This document shows positions 57,600 to 64,000 of a stretch of 64,000 bases of DNA, piece by piece. The DNA is taken from assembly GCA_002897115.2 (NCBI GenBank), contig BCIH01000003.1, positions 1,620,185 through 1,684,184 on the forward strand, given 5' to 3'. The notes under the pieces are model-generated. The model did no database searches, was not told where the DNA came from, and saw nothing but the letters and a program-made list of their open reading frames with translations. Within the stretch, counting starts at the first letter, position 1; every line of letters begins with the position of its first letter. The DNA comes from Prototheca cutis (Eukaryota > Chlorophyta > Trebouxiophyceae > Chlorellales > Chlorellaceae). Both the position numbers and the translations under genes were made by a program.

Positions 57600-58622
57600 A
57601 TGAAGCCGACAGTGGTGTGTGCCGTGATGGCGGTGGCCCTGATCGGCCCTGCCCTGGCATCGCGCACGCTCAAGCAAGATGTCGAGGCCATTCCCCCTGG
57701 CACTGCATTGACCAAGCTGGCGTGGGTGGTGAGTGTATCGCTTCCCGGCAGGGGNTCATCGACGGGATCGGCGGGCCACGCCGCCAACCTTTTTAGCCGC
57801 GCAGTGTCGGAGCGCTAACAACCGCCTTTCTCGATCTCTCCTTATTGCAGGCGGCTGGAATCCCGTCATGCCGACTCGATCCCAAATTTTTCAGCATCAA
57901 CATCGACAAATGTGAGAGTCTGAAGGAGCTGACGGAGGCTGTGTCGCGCAACGNGACCTTGCCCAAGATCACATGCGAGCCCGAGTGTGCCGCTGAGTGG
58001 AGAAAGGTACGGGATGTTTTGCTTTTCATTGAGCGTTGGGGAGAATTTCGGTCTGGTTTCCACTTCCACATCCACGGCTATCATTCTGTGCCTCTGATGA
58101 CGTCACGAGTCATGACTGTTACGGATAAGATCGTGCTACATATTTGTTGCGGGGCCACCCTCACATTCCTGTGCCCTGGCCCATCCCCTGGNCCCCTGGA
58201 CTTGGGNCCGCACTGCGTTCGTGCTTGGCCCTCAGCCTTAACCCCAACTTGCTCACACGCATAAACGCATGCAGCTCAACACCCAGTGTGCCAAGGACAT
58301 TTTCAACACATTTACCTCGAGTGACGTTTCGTTCATGAACGAGACCCTGGAGTACTGGGGTGCCTGCACCGCTCAGAATGTGGCCACTTCCCTCGGCTAC
58401 CCTCCCGCCCCCGAGTCGACGCTGCCACAGGCCAAGACGGACCTCTACAACGCGCTGTTGTCGGCACCTGCCCCGAGCGCAGAGGGCGGCCTGGACCTGA
58501 GCGATCCCGAGGTTCTGGCCAAGGCCAAGGCCGGCATCCAGGCGGCCGCCGAAGTCATCGTGGCCGTGGAGCAAGCCAGGGCTGCATCGCTGGAAAAGGT
58601 GGTGGCTGCAGATGGCCCCTGA
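57600..58622 (+). CDS. Secreted protein with six cysteines, unknown
   Basis: Three exons (57600-57728, 57851-58006 and 58275-58622) close to 210 residues. The N-terminus MKPTVVCAVMAVALIGPALA is a clear signal peptide with a likely cut after ALA or ALAS. The mature part holds six Cys (IPSCRLD, DKCESL, ITCEPECAAEW, NTQCAKD and GACTAQN), pointing to three disulfides, and a possible N-glycosylation site SRNxT in exon 2 (one base ambiguous). The C-terminal 90 residues are Ala-rich and helical. No family is recognised. Ambiguous bases lie at 57755 (intron), 57954 (exon 2), 58192 and 58207 (intron). Confidence 0.72.
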
Positions 58623-59006
58623 GCAGTGGTTTTGAACCATGGCCGGTGATATGTTGTTTCATGCAATATAGCACCGGCCATCCAGATGATGCGCTGTTTC
58701 GTGGAGCGGTGTCTGCTCACCACCACTGCGTTGGATGGACCATCTGTTTCTGGAGCGTCGCAACCGCTGCTATTCTGAGAGCCATCCCCGTCAATGGAAC
58801 CCCACATTTTCTCCGCGCCTGTCCCCAAAGATGTCTGTCTGCAATGTGTGCAATGTCCATGGTCCCCGCCAGTAGCATGATACCTGAAAAAGTCACACGG
58901 TATTGTAACACTCCCACCAGCAGCAGTGAGCATGGATGCATGCCCATGGGTGGCCAGCGCCGGGAACCGCAGGGCCTGGACTCCTCCTGACAATGCATGG
59001 CCCCAA
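58623..59006. other. Convergent spacer, no gene seen
   Basis: It contains the 3' UTRs of the secreted protein gene and ATP23. Nothing else is supported. Confidence 0.5.
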
Positions 59007-60049
59007 TCAGGGCCGCCGGTCAAAGGGTGCAGTGTCGCGGAAGCAGCGTTCAAACACGGCGTCTACGGCCTCCGCGGCCTGCGCTGGGCCGTTGCAGGCG
59101 GGGTTCATGGCCACACTGAGTTCGGCACGTCGACGCACACAGATCTGGTGCTGTTTCCGTAGCCCCAGGTTGCCCCGCGCTACCTCCATCTTCCAGTTGC
59201 AGTCACCTGATTGTAGGTGCGTGCGTGTGTTGGGGGGGGATCTCGGGTGAGCAGGGCGTCCCTCTTTTCCAGAGATTAGTTGGGTGTCACTGGGGTCCAG
59301 AGCTTGCCAGGGCACACTCCTCTCCTCCCTCGTGCGACCACTTATCTGGGAGGGCCGAAAATGCTGCAGACATCGCCCCTCCCCTTACACCCCTGCTACA
59401 CCATGGCCGAACCTGAGAGTGTCGCTGCCCGGATCTCGCTGCATGCGTGGTGCTCCAGATTTGTCCAGTCGAGGTTGGCGGCCCGGCAGTGGTCATAGGC
59501 ATGGATGAGCTCGTGAGTCAACGCGTGGTCGACCTATCACGGTCGGGGCGAGGCGGAACGGATGAGTTGGGCAGACTGGATGTGGGACCGCATGCAGCGG
59601 TAAGGGACGATCTTGGGGCGGCCACTCTGCGCCTAGACTCAGCCCTCGCCACGCCACTCACGCACCTCTGTCTGGCTGGCAAGATGGTTGTGGCAGATGA
59701 CGACGCCGTCGGGGGGTCTGAACCCCCCTCCAACTTGCGCGTCACAGTACTCCACCTTGACAAAACTCGAGTCCACGGCGCAGCCGGTCTGCATGGCAGT
59801 GAAGACGAGGGAAGCCTGAGCGGCTCGCCAGGCCACAGGGCTCCCCAAGTGCTGCACACCAAGACCAATGCTTCTACGCACACAAACGGCCCTCGGCCAA
59901 TGGCGCAGGCAACCCCCCCCCCGCACCTCGCGCATCTTGTCCATCATAAATTTGACGAACGCATTGCGGGTGAGGGCGTGCTCCACCAGCATGCGCCCGA
60001 CCTCCTCGGTCGTGCCAGGCCACGCCGGTCCCTCGGTGGGCTCTGCCAT
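59007..60049 (-). CDS. ATP23: ATP23-type mitochondrial inner membrane metalloprotease
   Basis: ATP23 processes or assembles the F0 sector of mitochondrial ATP synthase in the intermembrane space. Four exons on the minus strand (59927-60049, 59666-59851, 59413-59533 and 59007-59206) close to 209 residues. The family signature [20 protein letters not shown] with CHNHL is present, followed by the zinc motif [18 protein letters not shown] (HExxH), [28 protein letters not shown] and the C-terminal [10 protein letters not shown]. Cys-rich character fits intermembrane-space folding. Intron 1 opens with a G run, and intron 3 ends in a C/CA tract, both in transcript sense. Confidence 0.96.
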
Positions 60050-60375
60050 GGTCCTGCTGGGACTTGCTTTTGAAGCCCCACCTGGCGAATGCTCGGTCTC
60101 TGCCGAAATGTGCCCCCTGGGTGCTACTAATGTTTATTCAGAATCGGATTTCTCTGCGACGAGGAAGGTGGATTCCGAGAGGGCCCGGGAACGTGTACCA
60201 CGCAATGCCAGCACAGCACTCGACCTGGCCAGCAGAGGAGACGGTGCAAATCAAATGGTAGCGAGAGATGCAAGAAAGAATTAACAAATATATAAAGCAA
60301 TGCGATGAGACCGTGTGCTGTTGGCATGCTCGTGGGTGGGAATCATTTCGTTGTTCAGGGCTGGACGTCACGCCG

Positions 60376-63300
60376 TCAGATCATGGTCAGGTGGGGTATC
60401 ACCAAGCGGCTTGTTCCTGCCGCCGGACCGGGCACAGAGGGTGCCCGGCGAAGACCAGGCGCACGTGTGCGCACGCATCGCAGTCCAGTGCCACGCGTGC
60501 GTGGGGGCAGTAAGAGCCCCCGCGTCTCCAATAAACATGGGAGCGCTCGCTGGGGCGCAGGTCCCCGCCGATCGTGTGCAGGCGATCCGGTCCGTGGCGA
60601 AGAGGTGCCGAGGCCAACGTAGGTCATCCTGACAGGCTGCGGGACGGCCGGCCCGGCCGCGACCGAGGCCGTAATCAGGATGCCCATCGCGCCCAGACTG
60701 GCGAGGCCAGCAAAGACCACGGCGATGCTCCTGGGCCCCGGCTGACCGAGGAGCATGAGCACCGCAACAGTCGGACCCAGGACTACATACAGGATCAAAC
60801 TGGTCCGTACCATGCCTGCGCTCAGGCCCTCCTCAACGCGCAGGCGCCGGCAAAACGTCACCAGGTGCGTGGGAACCGGCGAGACGGCTGTGAGCACGAG
60901 GGGCAAGATGACATGACCCAGGAGAGTACCAGGGTCTGCCCTGCCCACCCATCCAGCCGCCGCAGTCGCCGCCGCGACGGCCAGCGCAGGCACCACCCGG
61001 ACCAGGGTCAAAAGCCTCAGCTCCGCCACCTGCACACTGGAGGCATGGCGTGGGAACATGGCACACAAGACGCAACCGCCAGGCAGCCGGGCATCACCCG
61101 GCTGCACTGCAGTACCAACACAGCGCGCCATCGAGTCCTCAGATTTCATAGATAATTTCCGGTTCACTGAGCCGGTGGCGGCGGTAGCACGGGCGCAGCA
61201 GCTGGTGCCGGCAGGGGAGGGAGGGGAGGGGGTGCAGGGAGACAGGGGAGGATCCCCCCGCGGGCCCCAGGCCCCGCCGAAACCCCGGTAAAGGATTGCC
61301 TGCACGAGGAGTTCCCAGTCCCCATGGAGCACTCTAGCTACACGGCAGCTCAGCTGCGCGCCAACTAGCCACTCGGTGGCACCTACCGATAGAAAGCCCC
61401 CCCATGTAACGCAGTGCAGCGCGGTGTACCCAAGCCAGCGGCTGAGAGCGACAGCACGCGCAAAGAAGAAATAAGGCACACCAAGCAGCGGCGGACCAGC
61501 CCGAAATGGGCCGGCGCCAGGACCCCCACGCCAATGCAGACAACAGCACGGTGCAGGGGACGATGATGCATAAAGAGGGCGGACTGGGAGCTGCGCAGGG
61601 GCGCACTGCCCTTGCCTGCCCACACCCCCTGGCTCCCCCTCCTGGGCCCCCTTCTTCCGCCGTCCGCCGCACCGCACCACCGCCGCCACGCATCCACGTG
61701 GCTCTCCAAGGTGTATGCTCTCGTCACTGGACCCAGTACAAGGGGCGGTGCCGCCTTGCCAAGCAAAGCACCAAGAACCCCACCCACCAACAGCAGCCTA
61801 CCTGTCCGGGCGCTGGCTTCCGAAGACCGGTGCCCTCCTCCCTGGCCGACGCCAGGAGCATGCCCAGCGCGATGAGACCCACCGGCCCATGCGCGCCGGC
61901 CACCTTCTCCGTGGCCCTCGCTACGACGGCCGGCAGCGGCCGCCGCGCCAGCGCGAGAGCCATCACCACGGCGCCCACGAAGATCGACGGCGACCCCAGC
62001 AGCGCCCTCAGCGCCGCGCCGGCCGAAAACCCGCCCAGCTCCAGCCTTCCGGCGGCCTTGGCGGCGCCGGCCGCGGCGCGGACGGGCTTGGTGCACACGC
62101 CCTCTTCCAACGCCTGCACCAGCTTGCCCCCCGACCACACGCCCGCCTGGATGCGTCCGGAGCTGGCGACTTTGACCCCCCGGCCCGAGGGCACGCCCGC
62201 CTCCCAGCCGCCGGAATAGACTGCGCCAGAGGGCCACTTGTACACCCCCATGCCAGACTTGACATTCTCGTGCCACTCCCCTGTGTGGGGGCGTGCCGGT
62301 TGTGGCGCCAAGGTCTCCAGTCGGGCACGCTTGTTGTACCGGGCCTTGGTGATGTCGGGTGCCAGTGATGACCACCACCGGATTCCCCCGTGGACTGGAC
62401 ACCAACACCCTCGAGATATGCCCTTCCTTCCCACCCGCCGACAACCCTCCTCAAAAAAAAAGAAAAGAAAACAAGCATGCCTGCATATTCAGCGCCCGAG
62501 GGGTACTTGTAGATGCCGATGCCGTGCTTGAGCGCGCCGAGGAGCTCTCCCCGAAACTCGCCACCGTCATCGTGGCGGACGACCGCCGGCAGTGGCCGCC
62601 CCGCTGCCGACAGCGCCGCAAAGCCCAGCGTGCGCAGCAGCACTTGATCGGCGATGGAGACGGCCAGTGCCAGGGCCAGCGTAGCCCGAGGCGCCCCCAG
62701 CGACGCAAGGACTGGCACAGCCGCAAGGCCACCGGTTCCGGACATGGCGGCCGCCGCTCGGGCCAAACGCTGGCGGGGAGGGAGCCAGCCCTGTGATGCC
62801 CAGACTGCGCCAGCCGTCAGCGCCTTGGTCCCAATGTACAGCGCCGCAGCCGAGCGCCACGGCACGCCGACGGAAGCACCGACTGAGCCGAGGCTGCAGG
62901 GGAACAGTCATGGTTCAGGAGACCAGGGTGAACGAGCAAGCTTCCGATGCCCACAGTCGGTCGATACATGCGTGTGCCTCTGGTGTCCCAGGTCTCGGGG
63001 CCTGCTGTGACCAACCAGAGGCACCCACTGTGGGACGGGTCATAGGAGCGTCCACCCCTTGTCGCTATTATGCACGCACTCACCTGGCAGTGTGCAGGAT
63101 CAGGCATGGCAGCGACACCCGCTCCGCAAAGTCCAGCACTGCCTGTGAGCCACGCGATGGATCAATGGCGGGATTTCTCGCAGGGATCGGGGCCGGGCAG
63201 TGGTCTCTGCACAGCTTGCCCTAGGGCCACACACGGGCGCCCGGACAGCCTGGATCCAGGGAATTCCCACAGGTCTCGTACCTGGACTTCCCGTTCATCA

Positions 63301-63380
63301 ACGAGCCCTGTCCTGCGCAGCACCACCCCAATGAGCGGACCGACGCCGAGGCCTAGCGCGCCGGGCGAGGGGCCGGCCAT
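60376..63380 (-). CDS. AEC/PILS-like membrane carrier with MORN repeats in the central loop
   Basis: Five exons on the minus strand (63282-63380, 63084-63142, 62481-62893, 61802-62280 and 60376-61029) close exactly to 567 residues. The N-terminal half (GLGVGPLIGVVLRRTGLVDE, VLDFAERVSLPCLILHTA, AAAMSGTGGLAAVPVLASLG) and the C-terminal half (IFVGAVVMALALARRPLPAV, GPVGLIALGMLLAS, ILPLVLTAVSPVP) have the layout of auxin-efflux-carrier family permeases (five plus five helices). Between them (about 170-255) are at least three MORN repeats: GALKHGIGIYKYPSGAEYAG, EWHENVKSGMGVYKWPSGAV with YSGGWE, and GRGVKVASSGRIQAGVW. Intron 3 splits a MORN repeat and closes only with a GC donor. The last about 85 residues are Arg/Pro-rich, so the true C-terminus may differ. 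Intron 4 is long (about 770 bp). Confidence 0.8.
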
Positions 63381-63820
63381 GGCGCCTGCCTCGACGCCCC
63401 CCCAGACTCAATGCCCGCGGCGAGCACACGGCCTCACATGGCGCCTGCCCATAGAAAGCAATCCATAATGGGGGACATGATCAGCAAATGTGAAGCACAC
63501 CTCGCTGCTTTGCAGTGCGCGCCGCGGATCCCTTCTGACCATCGCAGTCATGGCGCCCTTTCCATCCGAAACCCGAAATCCACCCACCCCAAACCCTTCG
63601 CACTCCTACATCTGTCGATGACCAAAGAATCACAGTACACAACAGAGCCCAATTCACAAGCAAATGCTCAACCCAGGGTTTCTGGCAGGGGAGCGAGTGA
63701 GGAAGCACCCCTGTCGCTACAGTTTCCAGGTGGTGACTTGGGTGGGAGGCGCCGCCGTCCACTGCTCTTGGCAACTGCATGTCCAGAGTGCCAGTTCATC
63801 AATCGCGAGAAAGAGTACGT
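63381..63820. other. Upstream region of the AEC-MORN gene, no other gene seen
   Basis: About 440 bp between the AEC-MORN start and the stop of the next minus-strand gene, so it holds a promoter and a 3' UTR. No element is recognised. Confidence 0.5.
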
Positions 63821-64000
63821 TCACCACTTGCCCCACTCGTCATCGCCACCGTCGTTGTGCCCCAGCAGGGCCGGCTCACTTGCCGATGACCGGGGCGGTC
63901 CCCGGGCTGCCGGCGGCTTGGCGGCCGGCGACGGCGCGCCGCCGTTCCGGCCGGCGTTTTGCTGGGTGGCCGGCGCGGGGGCCGGCGCCGACGCCCAGCC
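63821..64000 (-). CDS. C-terminal end of a gene cut by the window edge
   Basis: A minus-strand frame of 59 residues is open from the last base of the window to a TGA at 63821-63823. It is Ala/Pro/Gly-rich (APAPAPATQQNAGRNGG) and ends in EPALLGHNDGGDDEWGKW. Acidic-Trp endings of the DDEWGKW kind occur in SCY1-like pseudokinases and some trafficking adaptors, which bind coat proteins, but this is only a hint. The frame has no start inside the window. Confidence 0.55.
   Translation of the reverse strand, partial: GWASAPAPAPATQQNAGRNGGAPSPAAKPPAARGPPRSSASEPALLGHNDGGDDEWGKW

Noticed and set aside
61506..62368. Long plus-strand frames over the AEC-MORN gene
   Set aside because: They are Pro/Arg/Ala-rich complements of the minus-strand permease exons, which carry recognisable domains.
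1..64000. CRISPR arrays, rRNA, tRNA or prophage
   Set aside because: No spaced direct repeats of suitable length, no tRNA T-loop/anticodon pattern and no rRNA-like stretch were seen; the gene content is eukaryotic nuclear.

Overview
The window looks like nuclear DNA from a small unicellular green plant, most likely a trebouxiophyte (Chlorella/Auxenochlorella-like) alga. The sequence is GC-rich, genes are split by many short introns, and intergenic gaps are mostly 0.2-1 kb. Several gene families fit a green lineage: a plant-type HD2/nucleoplasmin-like nuclear protein, an RWA/Cas1p wall-polysaccharide O-acetyltransferase, a plant-type F-box+LysM protein, an AP-4 sigma subunit and a NIPA-type Mg transporter. 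I saw no bacterial operons, rRNA, tRNA or CRISPR. Species assignment is inference. Exon boundaries were placed by hand from splice sites, reading frame and remembered family alignments. Most gene models close perfectly in frame, but none has been tested against transcripts.

Layout, left to right: a (TG)n tract; AAR2 splicing factor (+); a TnpB/Fanzor-like zinc-ribbon fragment (-); a small hydrophilic probably mitochondrial protein (+); RWA O-acetyltransferase (+); AP-4 sigma (-); HD2-like nuclear protein (+); a Tudor-like protein (-); RtcB RNA ligase (+); an organelle-type helical protein (-); F-box+LysM (+); NIPA (-); a 15-exon ABCC transporter (+); ORC5 (-); a SWIM+RING ubiquitin ligase (+); an SLC35F6-like transporter (+); organellar uS17 (-); an unrecognised gene (+); NAA25, the NatB auxiliary subunit (+); a HEAT/ARM-like protein (-); D-amino-acid oxidase (+); an MT-A70-like methyltransferase homologue (-); 5-formyl-THF cyclo-ligase (+); a secreted Cys-rich protein (+); the ATP23 protease (-); an AEC-type carrier with MORN repeats in its central loop (-); and the end of one more gene (-) cut by the window edge.

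The genes are mostly housekeeping and do not form one pathway. Strand alternates almost gene by gene, giving short shared divergent promoters (about 0.3-0.5 kb) and short convergent spacers.

The strongest unusual signals are: (1) G/GT-rich tracts just after 5' splice sites and C/CA-rich tracts just before 3' splice sites, consistent on both strands; (2) at least seven introns that close in frame only with a GC-AG donor; (3) the AEC-MORN fusion; (4) the MT-A70 homologue whose DPPW-like motif reads NPGW; (5) the zinc-ribbon fragment resembling the C-terminus of Fanzor/TnpB nucleases.
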